Shown: one piece after another, positions 55,874 to 64,000 of the stretch
How positions within the stretch are numbered: the first letter of the stretch is position 1
How the letters are laid out: each line of letters starts with the position of its first letter
NCBI GenBank assembly: GCA_008690995.1
Contig: VRMN01000005.1
Coordinates: 806,001-870,000 of the forward strand
DNA length: 64,000 nt
Direction: 5' to 3'
Origin: Porphyridium purpureum
Lineage: Eukaryota; Rhodophyta; Bangiophyceae; Porphyridiales; Porphyridiaceae
Notes under the pieces: generated by a model
Databases searched by the model: none
What the model saw: only the letters and a program-made list of their open reading frames with translations
Told to the model about the DNA's origin: nothing
Program-made: the position numbers and the translations under genes

Positions 55874-56722
55874 ATGCGGGCAGTGGCGCGTTGGCCGGGG
55901 CGGTTGGCGCGCCGGCCGCGCGCGTCGGCGCTGCGGTCGCGACGCGCCGCTGTGCGGCCCGGCGCGCGCCGGTGCGCGCTGCGCATGGCGGACGACGGCG
56001 AGAAGCTCAAGGCGGACGTCAACGAGGCCGCGAAAATCGTCGAGAAGGACGTGAAGGAGGCGTCGCAGGCCGTGCAGACCAGGGCGGAGCCCGCGGCCAC
56101 CACCGCCGAGGAGTACGCCCAGTCCGCGTCGGACAGCTTTGCCAAGTACCAGGCGATGCTCTCCGAGTACATGGAGGACGTCACGGCCAAGCTCGAGAAC
56201 GTGGATCCAGACGCCGTCGTCGACGATATCGGCAAGGCGTCGACCACGCTGTTCGACAACTTTATGGCCGGCGAGTGGCTCAAGCGCGGCGAGGTGTACG
56301 GCGCGGCGCAGCTTGTGCTGGCGTTCATGATGCTCACCGGCCAGCCTCTGGTCGACGCGCTCGCGAGCTTGCTGCTGGGCCCGGGACTGTTCATCTCTGG
56401 CGCGGTGCTGTCTGGCAAGGCGCTGGTAGATCTTGGGATCCCGAACCTGAGCCTGTGGCCCAGGCCCGTCTCCAAGGGCACGCTCGTCACCACGGGCCTG
56501 TACGAAAAAGTAAGGCACCCGGTTTACTCTGGCGTGCTGCTCGTATCTCTGGGCAACGCGGCCGCGACCCATTCGGCCGGCAGCTTTGCGCTGACCGCGG
56601 CGCTCGCGGCGCTCTTTGTGAAGAAGATCGAAGTCGAGGAGGAGTTCCTCAAGGAAAAGTACCCGGAGTACTCAAGCTACCAAATCTCGACGCCATACAA
56701 ACTCATTCCGAAAGTTTGGTAA
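55874..56722 (+). CDS. Plastid-type isoprenylcysteine/phospholipid methyltransferase-like membrane protein
   Basis: 282 residues from ATG 55874. The N-terminus is Arg/Ala-rich; from about residue 40 (MADDGEKLKADVNEAAKIVE) comes an amphipathic, late-embryo-like helix region, then four or five membrane segments and the ICMT/PEMT core: LVTTGLYEKVRHPVYSGVLLVSLG, and EEEFLKEKYPEYSSYQ near the end. The family moves methyl groups from S-adenosylmethionine to lipid or prenyl-Cys; the substrate here is unknown. The first ATG after the leader (55858) is in another frame and reads MAFVGYAGSGALAG, which itself looks like a plastid leader, so the true start or a one-base assembly difference needs attention. 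Convergent with OTUD6B. Confidence 0.75.
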   Translation: MRAVARWPGRLARRPRASALRSRRAAVRPGARRCALRMADDGEKLKADVNEAAKIVEKDVKEASQAVQTRAEPAATTAEEYAQSASDSFAKYQAMLSEYMEDVTAKLENVDPDAVVDDIGKASTTLFDNFMAGEWLKRGEVYGAAQLVLAFMMLTGQPLVDALASLLLGPGLFISGAVLSGKALVDLGIPNLSLWPRPVSKGTLVTTGLYEKVRHPVYSGVLLVSLGNAAATHSAGSFALTAALAALFVKKIEVEEEFLKEKYPEYSSYQISTPYKLIPKVW

Positions 56723-57019
56723 TAGATGCGCCTGAGGCGCGATTCCGTCGCATTCCTTTTTCTGCATACTAGTTCTATGTGCCTTGCCCTACTTTCTATC
56801 AGTGTCACAAAGTAAATCTAGACATAGACACAAGCGCTGCCTTGCGATCCGCCACGTGCGCTGCTCCATCAGATCCAAGAGTAAAGCAGTCGCGTACTGG
56901 ACTGGCAATCACTTTGTTCCTTTACATTTACAGTCAGGGGGCGTTCCGTGGACAACGGCAGTGGGCCAGCACTCCCTGCACTGCGCCAAGGAAAGCGTCA
57001 GAACGGGCTTTCGATTCGA

Positions 57020-57952
57020 CTACGAAGCAGAAGCACTTTCCGGCACAACCGAGTTGTAGTGCTCGCCCAAGCCGTACATCTTGCGGTGGTAGGAAAGCCT
57101 GATCGTGCGCTTCACAGGCGTGTCCTGTGGTGGCTCACTGACCACAAGAGGAAGATCTGCAGCGAACACCTCGATTCGAGCCGCAAGCGCTTCCGCGAGC
57201 GCTTTAATTTCCAACTGCCCGCCCCAGCAATTAGGCTCGTCGCGTATTTGCTCGCAGCAGGTCTGAAACGGAACATCGGTGTCCAGAAACGGTGCAAAAT
57301 CGTCCTGATGCGCCAACATATGATCTGCCACAATACGGCGCAGCGCCGCGCTTGCCGCACTCGAGTTGGCATTCAGAAGAGCAGGGTCCAGGTCCGAGGA
57401 AGAGCTTGCATTGCGCACGAGCTGGTCGGCTACTGAAGCGAAAAGACAATTGCCGTCCGGCGGGATCGCGTGCAGAGTGAGCCCGAGCGGCTCGAGCTTT
57501 TTACAGAGCGTGTCCGCCTCGGCCTGCTTCTCATTCGGCAGCGCGCGGGCTGCGGCTTTATCTTCTTCCAGTCGTCGCTCCATCTCCTCCTGCTGTGCCT
57601 TCTTCTTGAGTTTGCGCTTCTGCGCCTTGCTGGGCTCCCGCGACTGCGGCGACAGAGGAGTTTGTTCCGTCCGGGCGGCGTCCGCGGGTAGGACCGTGGC
57701 GGGCGCTGCTTCTACGCCCAACTGCTTCCTCTCGTCAGCATGCCGCAAGCGCAGACTGCGCATGAGCTCGTCGACCTCTTCCTGCACACGCGCGCGCCCC
57801 ACGCGGTCCTTCTTCGGCACGCGCGCACGCATCATTTCCGCGCGGCGCGCCAGCTGCTCGCCCTCTTCCGCATGCCGAGCTTCCAGCTCGTTCAGCGTCT
57901 CGCCGTCGTGCCCGCGGACGTCAGCGTCCACGTCCTCGCCGAGCTCGGCCAT
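57020..57952 (-). CDS. OTUD6B: OTU-domain deubiquitinase, OTUD6B-like
   Basis: 310 residues from ATG 57952 (the adjacent ATG 57955 gives one more residue). Cysteine protease that removes ubiquitin. N-terminal half is a charged coiled coil (ELEARHAEEGEQLARRAEMMRAR; KAQKRKLKKKAQQEEMERRL) as in OTUD6A/B. The OTU domain starts near 150: catalytic Asp166 and Cys169 in PPDGNCLF, the WGGQLEIKALAEAL block, and catalytic His298 in GEHYNSVV. OTUD6B acts on translation initiation and proteasome assembly in animals. Two actgtacc elements lie 86-108 bases before the start. Convergent with the methyltransferase gene. Confidence 0.92.
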   Translation of the reverse strand: MAELGEDVDADVRGHDGETLNELEARHAEEGEQLARRAEMMRARVPKKDRVGRARVQEEVDELMRSLRLRHADERKQLGVEAAPATVLPADAARTEQTPLSPQSREPSKAQKRKLKKKAQQEEMERRLEEDKAAARALPNEKQAEADTLCKKLEPLGLTLHAIPPDGNCLFASVADQLVRNASSSSDLDPALLNANSSAASAALRRIVADHMLAHQDDFAPFLDTDVPFQTCCEQIRDEPNCWGGQLEIKALAEALAARIEVFAADLPLVVSEPPQDTPVKRTIRLSYHRKMYGLGEHYNSVVPESASAS

Positions 57953-58037
57953 CATGCATCGTAGCCGCAGCGGCCACGCGTCAAACGCAAACAACTCGCT
58001 CCCGCGTTCTTGCGTAGCGCCCTCCCCCGCACGCGAA

Positions 58038-58060
58038 ACTGTACCTTAAGTCACTGTACC
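58038..58060. promoter_or_regulatory. Tandem actgtacc pair before OTUD6B
   Basis: Exact copies at 58038-58045 and 58053-58060, same orientation, 15 bases apart, as in the 11814 cluster. Confidence 0.55.
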
Positions 58061-58232
58061 TCAATACCTACCTTACAGAGTGACCCTACGGGGAAACATG
58101 GGTGCGCGAACGCTTTTGCATGCATGCGTGAGCTAGATATGGGTCTCTCTCACAGATGGCGCACGGAGTGCGTATCCGCAGAGTCGAGGACTCACAGCAG
58201 GCCTGCGACAGGCGCACCGGCGCATGCGATGA

Positions 58233-59102
58233 CTAGAGAGGAGAAAGATGGCAGCCGAGCAGGCCCGGGCCCGACCACACTTGAGGCACAAGAACGAGCG
58301 ACACGTGCTGCAGCGCTGACTCGGTTGACTCGCTGCGCTGCACCTCCACAGTCAGCGCCGCGCCCACGTTTTCTCTCACGACAGCGGGCAGGCGCCGAAA
58401 CGCGTCCTGGACGGCACCGCCGTGCTCGGCGCGGATGGGTCCGAACGACAGAACAAGGTCCTGAGGCTTCAGACCTGCGGTGTGCGCGGGCGAGAGCGCG
58501 GTTACTTGATTCACCTTGGCGAAAGGCGTCTTTGGAATCACACTGATATCGCTGTCACTGTCGCTTTCAGAGCCAGGTATGGAGCCGTTCAGCTCGCTGG
58601 TTCGAACGCCAGGTTGGACCGTCCGACGCGCCTCGCGCGCGTGCGGATGTTCGTGCAATGTTTGTGCGTTTGGCGTCGCGCCGCTGGATACGACAGAGTT
58701 GGGCGAGGAGGTCATGTCCGACAGGTCGTCTGACGCCGCACCTGCCGGCCCCTGGTGCTCGCCGCGAACCCGTGCTTCCGAATTCATTTCCTGGAACGCC
58801 GCAAGTATCGCAACCTCCATTTGGCTCGTGACCTGTGCGACGTCTGTGCGGAGACAAGCGAGCGTGTGCCGCAGACGCCGCGACTGCATGACATCAACAT
58901 CTGCGCGCGGAAAGCCTTCTGCGTCGACGAGCGGAGCGGTCAACCCAGCCATACCGGGCGCGCACAGCGCGTCCACAATGCTCTTTATCTCCGCCTCAAT
59001 TTCCTCGCGGCGCGCGTGCAGCCGCAGAGCCCTGGCCTGCGCGGATTCAGCCGCAGACCCGCTCACATCGTCGCCTCCCTCCACGCCTATCTCCTTACCC
59101 AT
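58233..59102 (-). CDS. PSMD9: PSMD9 (Nas2/p27), PDZ chaperone for proteasome base assembly
   Basis: 289 residues from ATG 59102 (the upstream frame codes a CA-repeat-derived Val/Cys run and is rejected). Nas2/p27 holds Rpt5 during assembly of the 26S base. Seen: N-terminal helical hairpin (about 25-120: RREEIEAEIKSIVDAL, DVDVMQSRRLRHTLACLRTD), a Ser/Asp-rich linker (125-185), and the PDZ domain (about 188-289: PFAKVNQVTALSPAHTAGLKPQDLVLSFG) ending in the family's LVPQVWSGPGLLGCHLSPL. The linker is longer than in animals. Divergent from YIPF5 with a shared promoter. Confidence 0.93.
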   Translation of the reverse strand: MGKEIGVEGGDDVSGSAAESAQARALRLHARREEIEAEIKSIVDALCAPGMAGLTAPLVDAEGFPRADVDVMQSRRLRHTLACLRTDVAQVTSQMEVAILAAFQEMNSEARVRGEHQGPAGAASDDLSDMTSSPNSVVSSGATPNAQTLHEHPHAREARRTVQPGVRTSELNGSIPGSESDSDSDISVIPKTPFAKVNQVTALSPAHTAGLKPQDLVLSFGPIRAEHGGAVQDAFRRLPAVVRENVGAALTVEVQRSESTESALQHVSLVLVPQVWSGPGLLGCHLSPL

Positions 59103-59461
59103 GATCTCCACCAACCAACCCACCCACACACACACACACACATACGCACACACAAACACACACACAAAGTCTCTCCTCCTCATGCAGCCCCGCACACCCC
59201 GCACTTGCCAGCACGCTCGTCTTCAAACGCAGCGGTTAGGGTTACTGAATTGGAACTGTACTTCGACTCTGTACTTTTACTTTGCTCTTTTTTAATGTTT
59301 TGTTTTGTTTATTTTGTTTCTTTTGTTTCTTTTGTTGTTTAAGTTTTCGCCACAGCGCTTGCAGAGTCGGAAGGGGGGAGTAGGGAGAAGTGGGACAGGG
59401 CGGGGGCGAGTGTCTGGCGTGGCGGCGCACGTGAGTGGAAACGCACGGGGGAGGGGACAGG
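59103..59461. promoter_or_regulatory. Divergent promoter with CA repeat and actgtact element
   Basis: Holds a (CA)n tract at 59120-59167, actgtact (59255-59262) with a second partial copy ctgtact at 59269-59275, and a T/TTTTG-rich stretch (59280-59345). The element is 153 bases from the PSMD9 ATG and 200 from the YIPF5 ATG. Confidence 0.5.
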
Positions 59462-60124
59462 ATGTCCGAGTTCTACCAGTCGAGCTTTGGGCCGCCGCCG
59501 GGAATGGCTGGAGCCGGGGCGGCGGGAGGTATGGTGCCGCAGCATGCTGCGCTCGCGCCCGGCCTGTCGGCGCAGCAGCACTCCTTCTCCACGTCGTCGT
59601 TCGAGGACGAGCCGCCGCTGCTCGAGGAGCTCGGCATCAACGTCGAGCATATTTGGGCAAAAGCGCTCATGGTCCTGAACCCGTTGTCCAAGTTCGATCC
59701 CTCGTTCGCGGACGAGCCGGATATGAGCGGGCCTGTGCTGTTCTGCTTGCTGTTGGGCGTGTTTCTCTTGTTGGGTGGAAAGGTCCAGTTTGGTCAGATC
59801 TACGGGCAGGCGTCGATCGGGTGCGTCAGTATTTACCTCGTGCTCAATCTCATGTCCCAAAGTCGCATCGATATGTACCGTTCCACCAGCATTCTCGGCT
59901 ACTCCTTGCTACCCATGGTGATCATGGCGGGACTGCGCATCTTTCTGTCCAGTCCGCGCTTCCAAGTCGTCACAATTATTCTGGGCGCCGTCGCCATCGC
60001 GTGGTGCACCATTATCGCCACCAAAATCTTTGTGGCTGTGCTTTCTTTGCGTGAGCAAACGTGGCTCGTGGGATACCCGCTGGGCCTCTTGTACACGTCC
60101 TTTGCGCTCATTACTGTGTTCTGA
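59462..60124 (+). CDS. YIPF5: YIPF5/Yip1-family Golgi membrane protein
   Basis: 220 residues from ATG 59462. Yip1-domain proteins bind Ypt/Rab GTPases and act in ER-Golgi COPII traffic. The N-terminal 60 residues are Gly/Ala/Pro/Gln-rich and cytosolic; the signature EPPLLEELGINVEHIWAKALMVLNP (about 50-75) is diagnostic for the YIPF5/7 subgroup. Five membrane segments follow from about 93 (PVLFCLLLGVFLLL, GKVQFGQIYGQ) to the last residues. Length fits. Divergent from PSMD9. Confidence 0.93.
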   Translation: MSEFYQSSFGPPPGMAGAGAAGGMVPQHAALAPGLSAQQHSFSTSSFEDEPPLLEELGINVEHIWAKALMVLNPLSKFDPSFADEPDMSGPVLFCLLLGVFLLLGGKVQFGQIYGQASIGCVSIYLVLNLMSQSRIDMYRSTSILGYSLLPMVIMAGLRIFLSSPRFQVVTIILGAVAIAWCTIIATKIFVAVLSLREQTWLVGYPLGLLYTSFALITVF

Positions 60125-60472
60125 TATTATCGGTCATGACTCAGCCATTGGTATCGCATAGTTTGGTGCTCGGTGCCGCTTGGATGCTCGACGGGACGTT
60201 TCACAACGTCTGCAGCTGTGCGTATCCTTAACCCAGCCAAGTTCTTGCGGCCATGTCAATAAGACGGTTTGATCTGTGTAAATTAGCAAGTATGTTGATT
60301 CATTGCCTCTGTCCCGCTCAAATCTAGGCTGCCAATCTGCGTGCTTCAGTATCCCGGCCAGTTGCACGTCAACTGCACACTGGTCACGAATGCCCAGACA
60401 GAGGAATCTTTCTGCCGATCCGCAGAGATTCGACTTGCCGCCAGTGTCCATCGGTGCACACGGACGTTCCGA
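60125..60472. other. Short intergenic region
   Basis: Between YIPF5 and the ABC1 kinase. The kinase frame is open here back to 60341 but has no ATG. Nothing else is apparent. Confidence 0.45.
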
Positions 60473-62122
60473 ATGATTAAGCGCGCGACAGGCAGCGCAT
60501 TGCGTACGCTGTTGGGAGCAACGTTGGGATGTTGGCTTTCATCAATTATTCCGCCTTGGGCGATATGGTCGGGTGTGGTGAGCGTGCTTGGCCGCTCAGT
60601 GCTCCTGCACGGCAGTGGTACATCGCAAGCGCAACAGCCGCTTTCTTCGTTCGGATGGCTGATCAATGTGGTGCAGGCATGGATGCTACTGCCAGTCCTT
60701 GCGGTTAAAGGCGCGCGAGCACTTCTTCGGCGCATGTGTCCCGCGCTCGCGAGAGACATGGAGTTCTGGAGCAGAGTCTTGCCAATCTACGTGCAATACA
60801 AGATGACGCAGCAGTACACGCAACGACTGGTGTCGGATGCTGATCGGCGCGATGAAATCTGGACGCGCAAACACGCGTGGGGCGCCAAGCAGGTATATAA
60901 TCTGTGCACGTCGATGCGTGGCTTTTACTTGAAGGACGGGCAGTTCATCGGCTCGCGCGCCGACTTTGTGCCGGCTGCTTGGTGCGACGAGTTGTGCCGT
61001 CTGCAAGATCGCGTGCCACCAGTGCCGTTTCGCTGTATTGAACGCACACTGTGCGAAAGTTTTGGCGTGAACACGATTCAACAGATCTTTTCGCACGTTG
61101 ATCAGCGCGCCTTGGGCAGCGCGACTATTGCGCAGGTGCACAAAGCAGAATGGTGCGGCTGCGCCGTCGTCATCAAAGCGCAGTACGCTGACCAGGAGGC
61201 GCTGTGCCGGTTGGACCTCAAGAACCTGCGCAAACTTGCAGAATTCTTGCAGTCGACGGACTTTCAGTTTTTCGATCTTATTTCAGTGGTGTGCGAGTTT
61301 GAGCAGCAGATTCCGCTCGAGTTTGACTTTGAGTTGGAGGCGAGGCACATGCACACCATTGCGACGAATTTGGCGCGCGCAGAAATTTGCCCACAGCTTG
61401 TGTGCATTCCGGCCACCGTGCCGGGCCTCGTTGCGCGGCGCGCCATCGTGATGGAATACATGGACGGTGTGCGCATTACCGAGCGAGATACGCTTGAGCA
61501 ATGGGGCATTGACCGATTGCGCGTAGTTGAGGCCCTGGGCCACGCGTATGGTCAAATGCTTCTCGTAGATGGTTTGTTCCATGCCGATTGCCACGAAGGC
61601 AATGTATTCGTGCTCAGAGACAATCGCGTCGCGCTGATCGACTTTGGCAATGTTAAAAGCATCAACCAGGAGACGCGCCGCGCACTGTGCGCTTTCTACT
61701 TGGCCATGGCGAACGGCGACGACGAGCGAACAGGGCAGCTGCTTTTTGCCATGGGTATTGAACTTAAAGGGGACCTGAATGACCCTAGTTTGCTAAGCAA
61801 GGCCGCGTTATATGCGAACGGTTTGTTCGACACTCGGCCTCTGCCATTGGGTGTCGAAATCAACCCATTTTCGAGCCGGAGCCCATTGCGTACCGCGCCC
61901 ATCAAGCGCTTTCCGGCAGAGCTCTTCATGGTGCTTCGCACAATGGGTCTTCTCCGAGCCTTTTGCGTGCAGGCGGGTGTTCGATTTGCAATGTCGCGTG
62001 CATTCGAGCCATACGCCATGCAGGGCCTTTCCAGCACCACGACACCTACCAAATTTCCGACGCCAAGCAAGGCGCAGCGCTTGGCGAGCAGATTGCGGCG
62101 CTTTTCGCTAAGTAGTCCGTGA
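60473..62122 (+). CDS. ABC1/ADCK-type atypical kinase
   Basis: 549 residues from ATG 60473, the first in frame. UbiB-family kinases act in quinone or lipid metabolism in mitochondria and plastids. N-terminus MIKRATGSALRTLL is basic and amphipathic, fit for organelle import; a hydrophobic segment follows (about 15-40). Kinase landmarks: KDGQ of the KxGQ motif (LKDGQFIGSRADFVP), a Gly/Ala loop ALGSATIAQVHKAEW, the Lys in AVVIKAQY, MEYMDG hinge, catalytic H370-A-D in FHADCHEGN (usual form HADPHPGN; both Pro are changed but Asp and Asn remain), and the DFG in LIDFGNVKSI. A C-terminal helical tail of 150 residues follows. Mitochondrial versus plastid is undecided. Confidence 0.9.
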   Translation: MIKRATGSALRTLLGATLGCWLSSIIPPWAIWSGVVSVLGRSVLLHGSGTSQAQQPLSSFGWLINVVQAWMLLPVLAVKGARALLRRMCPALARDMEFWSRVLPIYVQYKMTQQYTQRLVSDADRRDEIWTRKHAWGAKQVYNLCTSMRGFYLKDGQFIGSRADFVPAAWCDELCRLQDRVPPVPFRCIERTLCESFGVNTIQQIFSHVDQRALGSATIAQVHKAEWCGCAVVIKAQYADQEALCRLDLKNLRKLAEFLQSTDFQFFDLISVVCEFEQQIPLEFDFELEARHMHTIATNLARAEICPQLVCIPATVPGLVARRAIVMEYMDGVRITERDTLEQWGIDRLRVVEALGHAYGQMLLVDGLFHADCHEGNVFVLRDNRVALIDFGNVKSINQETRRALCAFYLAMANGDDERTGQLLFAMGIELKGDLNDPSLLSKAALYANGLFDTRPLPLGVEINPFSSRSPLRTAPIKRFPAELFMVLRTMGLLRAFCVQAGVRFAMSRAFEPYAMQGLSSTTTPTKFPTPSKAQRLASRLRRFSLSSP

Positions 62123-62702
62123 ATGAGGTTGCGACGAAATGGAGGTCGTGGCATGACATAAACCGCTAGGCCTGCAAGGCAGGACAAGCTACGTACACGA
62201 AATCACCAGATGAACCCGCTTTGAGCGGCCAAGCGCGCGAATGTTGCGGTGATGCAGTCGACTCAAGGACTCGCACTTCAATTGCACGCATGGTGCACAG
62301 CGCATTCGTTTGATTTCGGCGCATGCGTCAAGTTCCCATACGATTCCGTCGCTCTTTTCGTACGAATCGTGCAGGCGCGCACCAGACCGATTGGAGATCC
62401 TCTTTCTAGCGTTGTTGAAAGCTGCGATCGTGTGGTTGGCGGAGCGGCCCGAGCATGCGAAGAGTTCGAGTGGGTGGCGTTTGCTTACAAACTTTATTGT
62501 GCAGAACGGAATGCCATTCTGGAGATGCTGTAACGTCGCCAACTCTGTCGACAATCGCTGCGCGCAGAAACACAAACCATAACATATGACGCATGCCCTC
62601 GGCTTTACTTTTAAGCACTGTGCAGAATATGGACTTGAAACATTCATGGGGACGGGCCTTGCCACAACAATGCGGCTTGACCCTGCATTCTCTCTCCCTC
62701 TC
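62123..62702. other. Intergenic between convergent genes, with one possible small ORF
   Basis: 3' flanks of the ABC1 kinase and NDUFS2. See the 93-codon frame at 62252; the opposing minus-strand frame (62189-62758) overlaps NDUFS2 and has no domain. Confidence 0.45.
62252..62533 (+). CDS. Possible small protein gene, unknown
   Basis: 93 codons from ATG 62252. The product (MQSTQGLALQLHAWC..., ending AYKLYCAERNAILEML) is balanced in composition, with a predicted amphipathic helix at the C-terminus and codon use similar to its neighbours. No family, leader or membrane segment was recognised. It could equally be a chance frame in the gap. Confidence 0.3.
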   Translation: MQSTQGLALQLHAWCTAHSFDFGACVKFPYDSVALFVRIVQARTRPIGDPLSSVVESCDRVVGGAARACEEFEWVAFAYKLYCAERNAILEML

Positions 62703-64000
62703 TTATCTGTCGATTTCACCAAACACGGCGTCAATCGTACCGAGCACCGTGACCACATCAGCCACCATATGGCCCTTGGTCATGAAATTCAGACCCTGAA
62801 GATGCGCAAAGCCCGGTGCACGAATCTTGCATCGATACGGTCGATTGGACCCGTCGGATACAAGGAGCACACCAAACTCGCCCTTTGGCGCCTCCACTGC
62901 GGTGTACGTCTCACCCGCCGGCACCGAGAAGCCTTCAGAATACAGCTTGAAGTGATGGATCAATGACTCCATCGATTGTTTCATCTGTGTGCGACTAGGC
63001 GGAGCGATCTTGCGATCGTCCACCTTGATTTCGCCCTCGGGCATTTGGTTCATACACTGCTCGATGATATGGATCGACTGGCGCATTTCCTCCATGCGGC
63101 ACAAGTAGCGATCAAAGCAGTCGCCGTTCACACCCGTGGGCACGATGAAATCCACCTCATCGTATGCATCGTACGGCTGCGCTTTACGCAGGTCCCAGCC
63201 CACACCGCTTCCGCGCAACATCACGCCAGAAAAGCCCCACGCGAGCGCCTCTTCCGCCGATACAACCCCAATGTCGACGAGGCGGATCTTCCAAATACGA
63301 TTGCCGGTAAGTAACTCTTCCATCTCGTCAATGCGGCTTGGGAACTGCTTGCAGAATGCGTAAATATCGTCCATGAGCCCTAGCGGCAGGTCGCTCGCCA
63401 CACCACCGGGTCGCACGTATGCAGAGTGCAGCCGCGCGCCAGACACGCGCTCGTAAAATTCCATCATTTTCTCGCGCTCTTCAAATGCCCACAGGAAGGG
63501 GGTTAGAGCACCCACGTCCATCGCGTGGCAAGGAACGGCAAGAAGATGATTCAGAATACGAGTGATTTCGCCAAACATTGTACGAATATACTTTGCGCGC
63601 GGAGGTGCTTCAATCTTCAGCAGCTTTTCGACGGCTAGCGAGTAGCACTGCTCTTGGGCCATCATCGATACGTAGTCCAGGCGGTCAAAGTATGGCAGCG
63701 CCTGCAGGTACGTCTTGTGCTCAATCAGTTTCTCTGTGCCACGGTGAAGCAGGCCGATGTGCGGGTCCGCGCGCTGCACAACCTCACCATCAAGCTCCAG
63801 GACGAGGCGAAGCACACCGTGCGCCGCGGGGTGCTGTGGCCCAAAGTTGAGCGTGAAATGCGTGACGCGCTTCTGCGCCTCAATGTCTGCGGTAATGCGC
63901 TGCTTTTCATACTCAGTAAGATCCGAGTACGCCACCTCGTCGGCAATCTCCTGGACCAACTCGCGCATGTCCGCGCCCGCCGAAATCTTTGGCCGCACCA
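62703..64000 (-). CDS. NDUFS2: NADH:ubiquinone oxidoreductase 49 kDa subunit (NDUFS2/Nad7), 5' end outside window
   Basis: The frame is open to the edge at 64000, and the first in-frame ATG at 63968 falls after the likely presequence, so the start is outside. At least 432 residues are present to the stop at 62703. Complex I core subunit beside the quinone pocket. Landmarks: [65 protein letters not shown] and the C-terminal [41 protein letters not shown], in full agreement with the family. Encoded in the nucleus here, as in red algae and animals, rather than in mtDNA as in land plants. Confidence 0.95.
   Translation of the reverse strand, partial: VRPKISAGADMRELVQEIADEVAYSDLTEYEKQRITADIEAQKRVTHFTLNFGPQHPAAHGVLRLVLELDGEVVQRADPHIGLLHRGTEKLIEHKTYLQALPYFDRLDYVSMMAQEQCYSLAVEKLLKIEAPPRAKYIRTMFGEITRILNHLLAVPCHAMDVGALTPFLWAFEEREKMMEFYERVSGARLHSAYVRPGGVASDLPLGLMDDIYAFCKQFPSRIDEMEELLTGNRIWKIRLVDIGVVSAEEALAWGFSGVMLRGSGVGWDLRKAQPYDAYDEVDFIVPTGVNGDCFDRYLCRMEEMRQSIHIIEQCMNQMPEGEIKVDDRKIAPPSRTQMKQSMESLIHHFKLYSEGFSVPAGETYTAVEAPKGEFGVLLVSDGSNRPYRCKIRAPGFAHLQGLNFMTKGHMVADVVTVLGTIDAVFGEIDR

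Noticed and set aside
55736-56772. Long frames on both strands over the methyltransferase gene (55736-56572 minus, 55843-56772 plus)
   Set aside because: Shadows caused by high GC at third positions; only one frame has the ICMT/PEMT motifs.
57366-58049. 227-codon plus-strand frame opposite OTUD6B
   Set aside because: Ser/Cys/Arg-rich mirror of the coiled-coil coding strand.

Overview
The window looks like nuclear DNA of a compact, intron-poor, GC-rich photosynthetic eukaryote, most likely a unicellular red alga of the Porphyridium type (inference; no marker gene was compared). The reasons are: about 33 mostly single-exon protein genes in 64 kb; a PsbP-type thylakoid lumen protein with a twin-arginine signal; a plastid ATP/ADP translocase; plastid-type leaders; and nuclear genes for the complex I 49 kDa subunit (nad7 in many other lineages' mtDNA) and the mitochondrial pyruvate dehydrogenase E1 beta subunit. 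Only two introns are visible, both in short genes, with GT...AG ends.

Layout. 1-1.1 kb: 5' part of a plasma-membrane-type Ca2+ ATPase (minus). 3-9 kb: CCCH zinc finger protein, NPL4, PDH E1 beta and a mitochondrial inner membrane peptidase (all plus). 9-13 kb: PP2C phosphatase, a spliced orphan and PsbP (minus), the last divergent from an MFS transporter (13-14.5 kb). 15-19 kb: TerC, a small p97-binding SVIP-like protein, a spliced plastid Lin0512 protein and a bZIP factor. 19-27.6 kb is gene-poor: one GT61-type glycosyltransferase and two stretches of broken coding-like sequence. 27.7-40.4 kb: TBL1/HOS15, TEX261/SVP26, a four-TM protein, a tail-anchored protein, GPAT9, the NTT translocase and a hypothetical. 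40.6-47 kb: MCM2, a fucosyltransferase-like protein and an orphan. 47.6-53.5 kb: a UBZ-like/AT-hook/pseudo-aminotransferase fusion and an FMRP-like Tudor-KH protein. 53.9-64 kb: LPCAT/LPEAT, an ICMT/PEMT-family methyltransferase, OTUD6B, PSMD9, YIPF5, an ABC1 kinase and NDUFS2 (runs off the end).

The genes do not form an operon-like system, but ubiquitin/p97/proteasome functions recur (NPL4, the SVIP-like protein, OTUD6B, PSMD9, and a possible ubiquitin-binding finger). The strongest discoveries are the FMRP-like gene outside animals, a tyrosine-aminotransferase-like domain without its catalytic lysine fused to nuclear-looking modules, a VIM-bearing SVIP-like protein, and a short palindrome-like element (ACTGTACC or its complement GGTACAGT) that recurs in upstream regions, plus paired E2F-type sites in front of MCM2. 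Upstream of many start codons the coding strand is strikingly G- or GA-rich and C-poor. No tRNA, rRNA, CRISPR or recognisable transposable or viral element was seen.
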